Assembly (NCBI RefSeq): GCF_000255295.1
Contig: NC_017030.1
Location: forward strand, 9,398,328 to 9,462,327
DNA from: Corallococcus coralloides DSM 2259
Lineage (GTDB): Bacteria > Myxococcota > Myxococcia > Myxococcales > Myxococcaceae
Reading direction: 5' to 3'
DNA length: 64,000 nt
The position numbers and the translations under genes are program-made. Each line of letters begins with the position of its first letter. Position 1 is the stretch's first letter. The notes under the pieces were generated by a model that saw nothing but the letters and a program-made list of their open reading frames with translations, was not told the DNA's origin and searched no databases. Shown piece after piece: positions 46,508-55,165 of the stretch.

Positions 46508-48698
46508 GCGACCGCTGCGCGGCGGAGCGGGCCGGGTGCTGCTGGCCCTGGCGCTCTTCACGGCGGGGTGCGCCTCGCTGCCCTCACGGGCGGGCTCTGG
46601 GGGCACCCTGGCTGCTACCTCGGGTCCAACACCCATGGCGGCCTTGGGGCGCGGTGCCGTCGCGAGTCTTCCCGAGGACGACGCGCACGGGGACTTCGAC
46701 GACGAGGAAGCCACGGCCGGACCGCTCCTGCACCGCCGTCGGGCCACGCCGTCCTCCCCGAGCCCCGGCGGCGGAGAGACGACGCCCCTGCGCGTGGTGG
46801 GGGCCCAGGCGGGAGCGTGCGGGGACGTCCCCTCCGGCTGGCCGCACCTGGACTCGCAGGACGAGGTGCTGGCGCCCTTCCTGGAATGCACCACGCCCGC
46901 GGCCTTCCTGGCCTTGCAGCGCCAGGCGGACATGCCCCGGTTGGTGGAGGCCCTCTCGGACTGGAACGCCGTCCGGCTGGGAGCCCTGGGCCCCCTGGAG
47001 GACCAAGCCGCCCGCGTCCTGCTCAAGAAGCGCGCGGCCTTCCTCGCCTCCGCCGTCGAGAAGCACGGCGTGGCCAAGGCGGAGGTCCTCGCCCTCTTCG
47101 TCCTGCACACCGCCCACGACGACGAGGTGCGGCGGCTCTTGCGCCTGCTGGCCGGGGACAAGCTGCTCACGCGCACCTTGGGGGCCATGGCGGTGGTGCG
47201 TGAGGAGCTGAAGCAGCGGGGCCTGGCCCTCAGCGACTTCCCCGAGCGGGACTTCCGCGCGGGCGACCTCGCACGCGGGCTGGGGCGGGCCGCCGACGAC
47301 GTCGCGGTCTCCATTCCCCTCGTAGGTGGAAGCCGGAGCGTGGACGCGTCCGCGCTGCCCGCGCGGCTCCCGCCGCCCTACCAGGAAGCATTCCGGGAGG
47401 TGGAGAACGCCCAGTACCTGGGGGCCTTCGCGCCAGGCAACGTGGCCCTGGCGTCCTTCGACCACCTCACCTTCGGGGTGCCGCTGGGCTTCTACCACCT
47501 GGCGGTGGGGACGGCTCGGGGCGGAGCCTCCCTTGCCAAAGGTGAGTACGAGGAGGCCACGCGGCAGTTGACGCCCACGGCCCTCATGGTGGGCCTGTAC
47601 GCTGGAGGCAAGGGGGCGCGCGCGCTTCGTGAAGCCGGCGTCTCCCGGCCGGAGCGCCCCCGCCTCCAGGCGGTGGTGTCCCGCGTGGAGGCGCTGAAGG
47701 CCGTGCTGGAGCGGTTGGAGGCGCGGCTTGGGGAGAGCGCCGTGGGGGAGTTGGCCCGCCACCTCCAGCAGGACCGGGAGGCGGCTGTCTTCGTGGGGGA
47801 GTGGGGCGAGGCGGGTGCACTGGCGCTGCACGAGGCGCGAGGCAACGTCGCTCAGGCCCAGGCCACGTTGGCGGTACGGTACCGAGAGCCCCCAAGTGTC
47901 GCGTCCACCGGCGGGGGCTCCGGGCGAGGGAGTGGCTCCCGGCCCCCCGTGCTCCCCGAGGCGGACGGACTCCCGGCCGAGGTGGCGGAGGCGAAGTTCA
48001 AGCAATTGGAGGCGGAGTTCCCGGGAGAGCGCCTGCCAATGAGCGTGGTGGAACTGACGAGGCACCGTCAGTCCCTGCGGGAAGCGGTCCCCGCCGACGT
48101 CACCGCGCAGCCACTCTGGGCGGATTACGTGGCGTACCTGGAGACGCGGGCCGCGGAAATCAAGCGGGGGCTCGCGGAGAAGGGACCCCTGAAGTGGGCC
48201 GGCTACCAGCTCCTTCGTGACCGGTACACCCGAGGTTTGACCTTCGAGCGGACGATGGTCGCACTCCTCGAAGCGGACGCGGCCCTGCCACGGACGCAGC
48301 GGCGATGGCTCAAGGACTTCGACCAGCCCCGCATCGAAACGCATGTTGGTGTGATGAAGGCGGACCTGCGCTTCGCGGACGTGCTCGTCATCGAAGAAAG
48401 GCCCCCTGCTGGCCCGGGTCCCCGCGTGGAGACGTTCAGCTTCAAGAGCCGGGACCTTTCAGCATTGAAAGAAAGGCCGCTTCAATCCCAGTTGATTGAG
48501 GATGCTGGCGAGGCACTTCGGTACTACGGGGAGACGTTGTCCATCCGCCGGCCAGGGCTTGTGCGGAATGCGCAGGTTCAGAGGGTTCGAGTCATTTACG
48601 AAGGTGGCAGGCTCAAGCCTCAAGATCTTGATGCACTTGAGCGCGCAGTGACGAAAGCTGAGAGTGAGGTCGTCGGAGTGGAGGTACAGTTCCAATGA
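46497..48698 (+). CDS. Cassette 1 gene B: lipoprotein with nuclease-like C-terminal domain (SitA-like toxin candidate)
   Basis: A 733-residue protein. The lipoprotein signal is VLLALALFTAGCAS with lipidated C25. Residues 110-430 are helical and strongly conserved with copy 2, including FGVPLGFYHLAVGT and a Gly-rich LYAGGKGAR. A low-complexity, diverged linker follows (about 460-520). The C-terminal ~170 residues have FERTMVALLEADA, D628 in RFADVLVIEE, and ETFSFKSRDL (E645, S648, K650), then a helix LQSQLIEDAGEALRYYG. This looks like a PD-(D/E)XK nuclease core with Ser where Glu is usual; that reading is tentative. SitA toxins are lipoproteins with variable nuclease ends, moved between kin by outer membrane exchange. 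It overlaps gene C by 4 bp (ATGA). Confidence 0.72.
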   Translation: MRAERPLRGGAGRVLLALALFTAGCASLPSRAGSGGTLAATSGPTPMAALGRGAVASLPEDDAHGDFDDEEATAGPLLHRRRATPSSPSPGGGETTPLRVVGAQAGACGDVPSGWPHLDSQDEVLAPFLECTTPAAFLALQRQADMPRLVEALSDWNAVRLGALGPLEDQAARVLLKKRAAFLASAVEKHGVAKAEVLALFVLHTAHDDEVRRLLRLLAGDKLLTRTLGAMAVVREELKQRGLALSDFPERDFRAGDLARGLGRAADDVAVSIPLVGGSRSVDASALPARLPPPYQEAFREVENAQYLGAFAPGNVALASFDHLTFGVPLGFYHLAVGTARGGASLAKGEYEEATRQLTPTALMVGLYAGGKGARALREAGVSRPERPRLQAVVSRVEALKAVLERLEARLGESAVGELARHLQQDREAAVFVGEWGEAGALALHEARGNVAQAQATLAVRYREPPSVASTGGGSGRGSGSRPPVLPEADGLPAEVAEAKFKQLEAEFPGERLPMSVVELTRHRQSLREAVPADVTAQPLWADYVAYLETRAAEIKRGLAEKGPLKWAGYQLLRDRYTRGLTFERTMVALLEADAALPRTQRRWLKDFDQPRIETHVGVMKADLRFADVLVIEERPPAGPGPRVETFSFKSRDLSALKERPLQSQLIEDAGEALRYYGETLSIRRPGLVRNAQVQRVRVIYEGGRLKPQDLDALERAVTKAESEVVGVEVQFQ

Positions 48699-50029
48699 GG
48701 ATCCTGGAGTTCCATGAACTGCCAGTGGAGGACCGTCTGCGACTGATTGTCGACAGCGCTATCGACGAACGCGCCGCGCTCGAACCGCAGTTGGAGCCCC
48801 TCCTGGATGCACTTGAGGCGCATGCAGGCGAGTGGATGCCGGATGTTGTCGAGGGGAAGCGACGACGGAAATACTCACGCGCCGCGATTTCGAAGGCGCT
48901 TGCGGAAGAGAGCGAAGCCGGAAGCGTGTCCATCGGGCTTTATCGAACCAGGGCTCCAGCGTTGGATATGACGCTCAGCCTCGGTGGCGCAACCTTGCCC
49001 GCCGAACTGGAAATCTCGGTTGCGCTCCAGCCATTTTCTTTCTTCTCCAGGGCGGAGCGCTGCCGAGAGCTCATTGAAATGGTCCAGGCCTGGACTCGGT
49101 CTTTTCCCGTCACATACGCCATGGCCCATGGCATGGCGGATCGGCAGCTCGCAGGGGCTCCCTACTTCGGTCGTGATGGAAAGACCTCTCGCAGGGATGG
49201 CTTCGACAAGATCTATGAGCTGTTCTGGCTCAATGTCTTCGGGCCCAGTCTCGTCGAGAGCGTAGGGCGCGCGCGGATGCTCTCAACGCCTGCGCACCTC
49301 GTGGAAGAGCTCCCCAACGGCTCCGTCCTCCTGGTGCTGTGGCCCACCGCCTCCGACTTCGCCAGCGACGAAGCGCGAGTGGCCCAGGCCCGCGCCCATG
49401 TCCACCTGCGGCCGGAACTCGACTTCGACACGGTGCTGCGCACGCTGAGGGAGCGCAGCGCCGCACTCGTCCCCGTCGAGCCGCGCTTCCACCCGGACGT
49501 GGCTCCGCTTCTCTCGCGGCTGCCGGATGCGTTCGCCATCAGCGAGCGGCAACGGAAGATCGCCGAGTTCAACGCCTTCCGGCCTCCGGTGCCGGAGGAG
49601 TGGCTCCCAGTCGCCCTTCCCTCGGACGTGGAGAATCCGGAGCGCGTCCTCTCCTCCTACGGAGACCTGTCCGAAGAACTCATGGCGGCACTGCATACGA
49701 AGGTTCCGTCCATCATGGACACAACGCTCGAGTCCCTCACGGACCTCGACTTCCACTTCTGGCGGGAGAACTTTCCGGAGCGCTACAAGCGGGACCTCAT
49801 CGACGGGCACACCGCCCCGGCCGTAGGGGCCTACCTGGGTGGCCTATTGGTGCGGCGACTGGGAGGGGAGTGGCTGCCACGGCAGAAGCTGGAGGAGTCC
49901 CAGGTGCGTGTTGGCAAGCGCGTCTGGCTGCCTTTCCTCCGCGCCCGCCGGTACATGCAGTCCCGCCAATCACTGCTCACCCATTCGCTCACCCAGTTCT
50001 TCCGTGAGGCGGAGCGGTACCGGGCCTGA
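48695..50029 (+). CDS. Cassette 1 gene C: cytosolic protein, possible immunity (SitI position)
   Basis: A 444-residue protein without signal peptide or membrane segment. It starts in the stop codon of gene B (ATGA), so the two are made together. The N-terminal half differs considerably from copy 2, while the region from FDKIYELFWLNVFGP to the end is close to identical in pattern (ELPNGSVLLVLWPTASDFAS, FWRENFPERYKRDLID, SLLTHSLTQFFREAER). I do not recognise the family. Its place after a toxin candidate suggests it neutralises gene B. Against this, 444 residues is large for an immunity protein, so a two-function protein (immunity plus something else) is possible. Base composition is less GC-rich at the 5' end than in the neighbours. 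Confidence 0.6.
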   Translation: MRILEFHELPVEDRLRLIVDSAIDERAALEPQLEPLLDALEAHAGEWMPDVVEGKRRRKYSRAAISKALAEESEAGSVSIGLYRTRAPALDMTLSLGGATLPAELEISVALQPFSFFSRAERCRELIEMVQAWTRSFPVTYAMAHGMADRQLAGAPYFGRDGKTSRRDGFDKIYELFWLNVFGPSLVESVGRARMLSTPAHLVEELPNGSVLLVLWPTASDFASDEARVAQARAHVHLRPELDFDTVLRTLRERSAALVPVEPRFHPDVAPLLSRLPDAFAISERQRKIAEFNAFRPPVPEEWLPVALPSDVENPERVLSSYGDLSEELMAALHTKVPSIMDTTLESLTDLDFHFWRENFPERYKRDLIDGHTAPAVGAYLGGLLVRRLGGEWLPRQKLEESQVRVGKRVWLPFLRARRYMQSRQSLLTHSLTQFFREAERYRA

Positions 50030-50106
50030 CGGGTGGCGCCGTTCCCCCAGTTCCACGGCAGCGGCACCACCTCCTTGATGTCCGTGCGCTGGAACAGCCT
50101 CACCGG

Positions 50107-50411
50107 TTCAGACCGCGGGCGTCGGGAGGTGCAACACGCTTCCCGGCGGGAAGGCGCCCACGTCCGTCTGGAACGCCTCCAACAGGGGTGACGTCTTCGC
50201 GAGCGCCCGCTGGAACTCCTCCGCCGCCTCCGCGCCGCCGTAGTCCCCGCCCAGCCGCGCCGCGTGGGCGCGGAGGTCCACCTCCAGTTCCTCCGCCGTC
50301 GCATAGCGCTCCGAAGGCTCCCGGCGCAGCAGCCGGTGGAGGATGGCGCGCAGCCCGGATGACAGCCGCGCCATCAGCGACTCCAGGTCCTCCGGCCGGT
50401 AGGCAGCGGCG
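50107..50411. repeat. 305-bp direct repeat, right copy
   Basis: This is the 3' end of the intact pseudokinase gene, matched gap-free by 44672-44976. Together the copies flank cassette 1 in direct orientation. Confidence 0.9.
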
Positions 50412-51271
50412 TGGACCACCACGTCCGCGTACTCGCCGGAACCCCTCCCCGCCTGCGCCGCCACCAGCATCCCCTGGAACACGCGCTTCGCGTCCGCGTC
50501 CGTCAGCCGCGCCTCCAGGTCGCCCATGAGCGCGCGCGGCAGGCTGTAGAGGTGCAGGCCCGTCGCCAGCTCCAGCAGGATGAGCCCCAGGGAGAAGAGA
50601 TCCGAGCGCGCATCCGCCCCTTCCCCGAACAGCACCTCCGGCGCGCCGTAATACACCTCGCCGTGCGGGCGCGTGATGCTGGAGGGCACCCGGCCCGGCA
50701 TCCGGGAGAGGACATCTCCCAGGTCCGTGAGCGCCAGCGCACCCTCCGGCCCAAACCGGATGCCCTGCGGATGCAGGTCGCGGTGCACGAAGCCCAGCGG
50801 GGCCCCTCGCGCGTCTGTCCTTCCATGCAGGAACCCGAGCAGCGACGCGAGCTGGAGGCCCACGTGCACCAGAAAGGACTCGGAATAGGAATGCACATAC
50901 ACCAGCGGCAACATCGCCACGTCATCCAGCGTGCAGCCCGGGACGCCCTCCCATTCGAAGAAGAGCAGGTCGCCCACCTCATGACCGCCGTACAGCCGGG
51001 CGATGCGTGGATGCTCCAGCAGCCGTGAGAGCGCCAGCGTCTCCTGCAACCGCGCCCGTGGATCCCTCGACGGGGAGTGGTCTCCACCGCGCAGGGACAG
51101 CGCCTGGAGGAACACCGGCACGGGCTCACGTCCGGGCTGCCTCCGGATGGCCAGGAAGTGCTGCTCCCCGTGGCCGCGCCGCCGCAGGATCCGCTCCAGC
51201 TCGAACGACTTGGACCCGGTCTTGAACAGCACTTCGGGGAGGGGAGGCTTCACCGTCCTGGATGGGCTCAT
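50108..51271 (-). CDS. Ser/Thr protein kinase-like protein, probable pseudokinase
   Basis: A 387-residue protein with a kinase fold in the N-terminal 300 residues. Key residues are altered: the VAIK-type strand is VPVFLQAL (Gln for the ATP-binding Lys, about residue 56), the catalytic loop is VHRDLHPQGIRF (D165 kept, Gly for the metal-binding Asn), and DFG is DLG (D183). APE is kept as GAPEVLF. It is probably inactive or weakly active and may act as a scaffold. The C-terminal ~90 residues (LRAHAARLGGDYGGAEAAEE) form a helical tail duplicated at 44672-44976. It is on the opposite strand to cassette 1, 78 bp past its end. The next gene upstream is a second kinase-like gene. Confidence 0.85.
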   Translation of the reverse strand: MSPSRTVKPPLPEVLFKTGSKSFELERILRRRGHGEQHFLAIRRQPGREPVPVFLQALSLRGGDHSPSRDPRARLQETLALSRLLEHPRIARLYGGHEVGDLLFFEWEGVPGCTLDDVAMLPLVYVHSYSESFLVHVGLQLASLLGFLHGRTDARGAPLGFVHRDLHPQGIRFGPEGALALTDLGDVLSRMPGRVPSSITRPHGEVYYGAPEVLFGEGADARSDLFSLGLILLELATGLHLYSLPRALMGDLEARLTDADAKRVFQGMLVAAQAGRGSGEYADVVVHAAAYRPEDLESLMARLSSGLRAILHRLLRREPSERYATAEELEVDLRAHAARLGGDYGGAEAAEEFQRALAKTSPLLEAFQTDVGAFPPGSVLHLPTPAV

Positions 51272-51388
51272 GCCGTGCAGGCTCCTTGGAGAACAACGCC
51301 AGACTACTTTTCGAGTAGTACGATTCTCCAGGACCCATCAGGTTGTATTAGAACGTTTCTCCCGGCCCGGCGTCCCGGCAAGAATGGC

Positions 51389-53341
51389 TCACGGGAACTC
51401 GTGCACGACGGTATAGGCAAAGGTGCGCGGCATCCGGACTGCGCCGGGCTTGGAGCCCTCGACCCACTCGCCGCCATCATGGTTCCCATAGACGAAGCAC
51501 ACGGGATAGATGCTCCCGTCGGGCAGCTCCGCCTTGGTATAGCGGCCCGTCACCCGCCCCTCCCCCGTCCAGAGGCGCCCATACAGGCGGGTCCCCTCGG
51601 GCAGGTTCCCATACTGCTGAATGACGAGGCTGACGATGGGGCCGTCGTGAACGATGAGCTTTTCCGAGCCCAGGCCAGGTTGCGTGACGTCCGTGTAGAC
51701 GCTGGCACCGCCGCCCTTGTTCAGGCCGAGCTTTCGCATCGCCTCCAGGGACCCCGTGGGACACCGGCTCGCGTCCGGCCGCACCTGGGCGCCCGTGCAG
51801 GCCGTGAGGACGGCGGCCCCCACTGCCGCGGAGCACCGCTTGAGCGTGCCAGACCGGGCGGGCGTGGGAATGACGGCCGCCTGCTGCGGCGAAGGGGGAG
51901 TCATGGCTTCTTTCTCCTGCGGAAAAGGGACGGGTGGGGAGGTGCCCGTCGAGGGTCTGCGAGCTTCTTCCGGCCCGGGACGGGGCGCCATTTGCTGGAC
52001 GTTTCGCGCGCCGCTCACTGCCTGCGGGGGCTCCTCGTGCACCACGGCCCGCCGCAAGCCCCACACCGTGAAGCCGGCGACGAGCGGCCCCACCAGCAAC
52101 ACCGCGAATGCGCCCCAGAAGAGTGGATGCGAGCGGCCCCCGCAAACCCGCGCCTGGATGGCACGGAGCGACCGGGCCTCGGCGGCGGCCACCTTCGCGG
52201 GATCGCGTCTGCGCAGCTCGCGGGCCTCGCGAAGCCGACGGACAGCCTCCAGGTGACGGACGCGGGCGTCCCGCAGGGCGACCTCCTGCCCCGGCATCAC
52301 GGGCCCCCGCACCTCCTCCGCCTCCAGGGTCGTGCGTGAGCCGCTGGCGGTCCGTTCGCGCCAGTCGAACAGCGGCGCATTCCAGGCCGGACCGACATCC
52401 ACCAGGCGCTGGCGCAGTTCATCTGCCAGCAGTGCCGTGCTTTCGGGACGCCGCTCCGGCTCGAAGGCCAGCAACCGCATCAAGGCCTCCGACAGCTCCT
52501 CCGGCACATAGGGGTTGAGGTTCCTCACGGAGCGCAGGCCATGGGGCTCTGATGCCTCCCGGGGCATGCCCCATTGGGCGGCGGGGTATTGATCCGTCAG
52601 CAGTCGATAGAAGGTCACGCCGACCGCATACAGCTCGTCCGCCACGGAGTAGGCATAGGGACTGGAAGCACCGGGCCGGCGCTCCGACAGCACGCGCCAC
52701 ATGAACAACTGGGGGCTGTAGTAGCGCGGACTGCCCGGTGGCAACCGGGCGGTGGCGGTGAGCACGGGTGCCCCCGCGTACCAACCGGCGCCCCAGTCCA
52801 GGACCTTCACCTTGCCGTCCGGCGCGACCAGGACGTTGTCACCCTTGAAGTCCCGGTGCAGCGCCCCCTCGCGGTGCGCGGCTGCCAGCGCCTCCAGCAC
52901 CTGCACCAGCAGGCCCGTTACCTGTCGAGCCGTGGGGTTGCGGGCCAGCGCCCATTCATAGAGCGACTCTCCCTCCACGTACTCCATCACCAGATAGGGG
53001 TGTTCCACGGGCCCCAACCGCCAGACACCGTAGGTGCTCAACCGCACCACCGATCGGTGCCGCACGCGGGTCAGCAGCTCCGCCTCCCGCGCGAACCATC
53101 GCTCTCCGGGACGCCGGGACAACTTCAAGGCATACAGCCTGCCCTGAGGGCGGCCTGCCCGGCGCACGGAGTACGTGGTGCCGTACCCTCCCGCCCCCAA
53201 CCGCGCCACCACCTCCCAGCGGTCCACGCGGGTTCCAGGCGGCAACCACTCGGGGGACAGCAGGACCCGTCCCAGCACCGCCTCCGCATGTCGAAGCCCC
53301 AGCTCGGGTGACTCGCTGATCACGGGGACAGCCCTTTCCAT
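51389..53341 (-). CDS. Ser/Thr protein kinase with TM segment and fused C-terminal myxobacterial domain
   Basis: A 650-residue protein. The kinase domain (about 40-330) has the Gly loop LGAGGYGTTY, K73 in LYALKLSRR, LHRDFKGDN with D164 and N169, and DWG (D182), so it is probably active. A transmembrane segment follows (HPLFWGAFAVLLVGPLVAGF, near 425-445), then a Pro-rich linker. The last ~130 residues begin with a lipoprotein-like stretch (GAAVLTACTGAQ) and a beta-rich domain (GNLPEGTRLYGRLWTGEGRV) of the kind often attached to myxobacterial kinases. The start may be ATG 53341 or GTG 53323, the latter overlapping the upstream stop (GTGA). It is coupled to the DUF2381 gene. Confidence 0.87.
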   Translation of the reverse strand: MERAVPVISESPELGLRHAEAVLGRVLLSPEWLPPGTRVDRWEVVARLGAGGYGTTYSVRRAGRPQGRLYALKLSRRPGERWFAREAELLTRVRHRSVVRLSTYGVWRLGPVEHPYLVMEYVEGESLYEWALARNPTARQVTGLLVQVLEALAAAHREGALHRDFKGDNVLVAPDGKVKVLDWGAGWYAGAPVLTATARLPPGSPRYYSPQLFMWRVLSERRPGASSPYAYSVADELYAVGVTFYRLLTDQYPAAQWGMPREASEPHGLRSVRNLNPYVPEELSEALMRLLAFEPERRPESTALLADELRQRLVDVGPAWNAPLFDWRERTASGSRTTLEAEEVRGPVMPGQEVALRDARVRHLEAVRRLREARELRRRDPAKVAAAEARSLRAIQARVCGGRSHPLFWGAFAVLLVGPLVAGFTVWGLRRAVVHEEPPQAVSGARNVQQMAPRPGPEEARRPSTGTSPPVPFPQEKEAMTPPSPQQAAVIPTPARSGTLKRCSAAVGAAVLTACTGAQVRPDASRCPTGSLEAMRKLGLNKGGGASVYTDVTQPGLGSEKLIVHDGPIVSLVIQQYGNLPEGTRLYGRLWTGEGRVTGRYTKAELPDGSIYPVCFVYGNHDGGEWVEGSKPGAVRMPRTFAYTVVHEFP

Positions 53342-54240
53342 CGCACGGAGCGATCGCCTTCCTGATTCCAAACCTCCAGCACATAGCGAGCCTGGGGATC
53401 CAGGCCCTCTGGCAGATGCCACTCCAGGACCACCTGGCCGCTCGCGCCAGGTGCCAGCCGGTCCTCCAGCATCCGAACGGGAATCTCCCGCTGGATGACC
53501 CGCCCCTCCTTCTCATCCGGCCCCAACTGGATGAGCCGTCCCATGCCGGGCACCCACCGTGCGGAGCCGGATGAATTTCTCAAGGTGAAGGCCATCACCC
53601 GGGTTTGGATGTGGCGGTAGAGAAGCGCACTCCTCACGACATCCAGGCCCGGCGTTCCAACGGCGTTGGGAAACCATTCCACCGACACCGGCTCCGGCCC
53701 CAGCGCTCCGGTGAGCACCGCACCCGCCAACCCGGTCTGGGCGCACTGCGCACGCAGGGTCGCAAGCCCCGCCTCGGCGGCGACGCACCGTCCTCGCAGC
53801 AGCGCCAGCTCCTCGCCCAGGTCCTCGGCGGACAGCGCGTGGCGGGACACCTCCACCACGGTGTCCACCTCTCTGGGGTCGGTGACGAGCAGGAAGGACA
53901 CCTGCCGGGGAGCGTCCTCTCCCGCGAAGCGCGCGGTGATGAGCGGCCGGGACGGCTCCGGCATGGCCACGGCGGGGCGCAGCACCATCACGCCCGGGTA
54001 CACCTTCAGCTGCCCGAACAGCGGTGTCAGGGCCTTCGTGTCCACGGACGCGGGCAGGATGTCCTCGTTGAACACGACGGTGGTGACGGTCCCGGGAGCA
54101 ACGCGCAGCAGGTGCAGCGTCGTGGCCTCCTCCGCCCGCACCACCAGCTTCCGCTCCCGGGTGACGCGCGGCTGTTCTGGGGCCGCCGCACCCAGCAGCA
54201 CCAGCAGCATTGGCCAGACAACCACACGGGGCACGAGCAC
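53320..54240 (-). CDS. DUF2381 family protein (myxobacterial exported protein)
   Basis: A 306-residue protein with a signal peptide (VVVWPMLLVLLGAAAPEQP). The body matches the DUF2381/TIGR02268 pattern known from myxobacteria: RKLVVRAEEATTLHLLRVAP, a serine/aspartate-rich middle, and a late block with VVLEWHLPEGLDPQARYVLE. It is beta-rich and probably periplasmic; the function is unknown. These proteins are commonly encoded next to Ser/Thr kinases, and here the kinase overlaps its stop. GTG 54240, nine bases after GGAGG, is the best start; a TTG at 54249 sits too close to that site. Confidence 0.87.
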   Translation of the reverse strand: MLVPRVVVWPMLLVLLGAAAPEQPRVTRERKLVVRAEEATTLHLLRVAPGTVTTVVFNEDILPASVDTKALTPLFGQLKVYPGVMVLRPAVAMPEPSRPLITARFAGEDAPRQVSFLLVTDPREVDTVVEVSRHALSAEDLGEELALLRGRCVAAEAGLATLRAQCAQTGLAGAVLTGALGPEPVSVEWFPNAVGTPGLDVVRSALLYRHIQTRVMAFTLRNSSGSARWVPGMGRLIQLGPDEKEGRVIQREIPVRMLEDRLAPGASGQVVLEWHLPEGLDPQARYVLEVWNQEGDRSVRWKGLSP

Positions 54241-54335
54241 GCGGGGCAACCTCCAGCATCACACCCTAGCAGATGGGGCTGACGTGACGGGGAGGTTTGA
54301 AGTTCGCGATGTTCCAGGTTGTCCAGCAGAGCGAC

Positions 54336-54731
54336 CTACGTCGGCTGCGGAGGGAACTTCTTCATGAGTTCTTCAGGCAAGGGGGTCCGCAGGAGCGTCT
54401 GCTGGCTTCCACCAGTCCGGATGACCTGGAATCCCTGCCCTGCGATGCGAAGGAGGTCTCCATCGTGCCCCTTGCCACTCGCCAACCACGCTTCCGCCGC
54501 CTGACGCGTCTCGAACGTCCCCGCGACGACGACATCCTCGATGGCAGGCGTATAGAACGAACGGAAGAACTCCCGGTATTCATCCATCCGCCCGCTGTCC
54601 TGGAGGTAGAGCAACGCGACCGCGGCGATCCGGAGTGCTTCATCCTCGTCTGAGCCCTCTTCGTACTTCTCATTGATGCGCCGAAGCACGTCGAGCACCG
54701 ACTCCACCTGAAAGTCTTGATTGTATTTCAT
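54336..54731 (-). CDS. Hypothetical protein, 131 aa
   Basis: The protein begins MKYNQDFQVESVLDVLRRIN, continues with a helical, acidic region (EKYEEGSDEDEALRIAAVAL) and ends EELMKKFPPQPT. No membrane segment or catalytic motif is visible, and I do not recognise a family. ATG 54731 is preferred because the 62 residues before it in the same frame have AT-richer third positions and no coding character. It lies 95 bp upstream of the DUF2381 gene on the same strand and could belong to the same operon. Confidence 0.7.
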   Translation of the reverse strand: MKYNQDFQVESVLDVLRRINEKYEEGSDEDEALRIAAVALLYLQDSGRMDEYREFFRSFYTPAIEDVVVAGTFETRQAAEAWLASGKGHDGDLLRIAGQGFQVIRTGGSQQTLLRTPLPEELMKKFPPQPT

Positions 54732-55101
54732 GGATGGTTCTCGCTGTGTAGCCATGGGTAGCGCCGCCCCTCCCCGTGCCGCGTTCACGGCCGCAACGTA
54801 TGCCCGGACTGCACGTGCTGCGCGTGAGAGCATCCAATGCTCATCAGCAACACGATGTTCAGGTCTTGAGGCCGCATGCGCGCTTCGCATGAATGAGTCA
54901 AGCATTGCGAACTCCATGGCTTCACGTCCCGTGACGGAGTGAATCTCTGTCGCGGTCCTATCGCTTCATTGGATTGAAGGGCAGGTCACACGTCCACGCA
55001 TGCTCTTGTGAGACCTCTTACGGCTGCCGGACGTGTGGGTCCTGAGGTTGAAGTCCGGCATGCGGCAGGCTCCCCTGTCATCCGCGCCCAATTCCGGCGC
55101 C
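54732..55101. other. Intergenic region upstream of cassette 2
   Basis: This gap is between the divergent hypothetical gene and the cassette 2 leader. It is less GC-rich than its surroundings and has no ORF with coding character. It has no counterpart upstream of cassette 1, where the truncated pseudokinase lies instead. Confidence 0.45.
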
Positions 55102-55165
55102 CTGTCGGACCGAGCGGCGAACCTCTGTCCATTCTCCCCTACCGGGGCGTTCACAGGAGATGCCG
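55102..55165 (+). promoter_or_regulatory. Conserved leader of cassette 2
   Basis: This segment aligns with 45013-45073 before cassette 1 (blocks TGTCGGACCGA, TCTGTCC, CCCTACCGGG, AGGAGA). Conservation outside coding sequence supports a shared promoter and ribosome binding site. Confidence 0.55.

Noticed and set aside
54732-54917. N-terminal extension of the 131-aa hypothetical protein
   Set aside because: The codons lack high-GC third positions and the ATG at 54731 starts a protein-like sequence.
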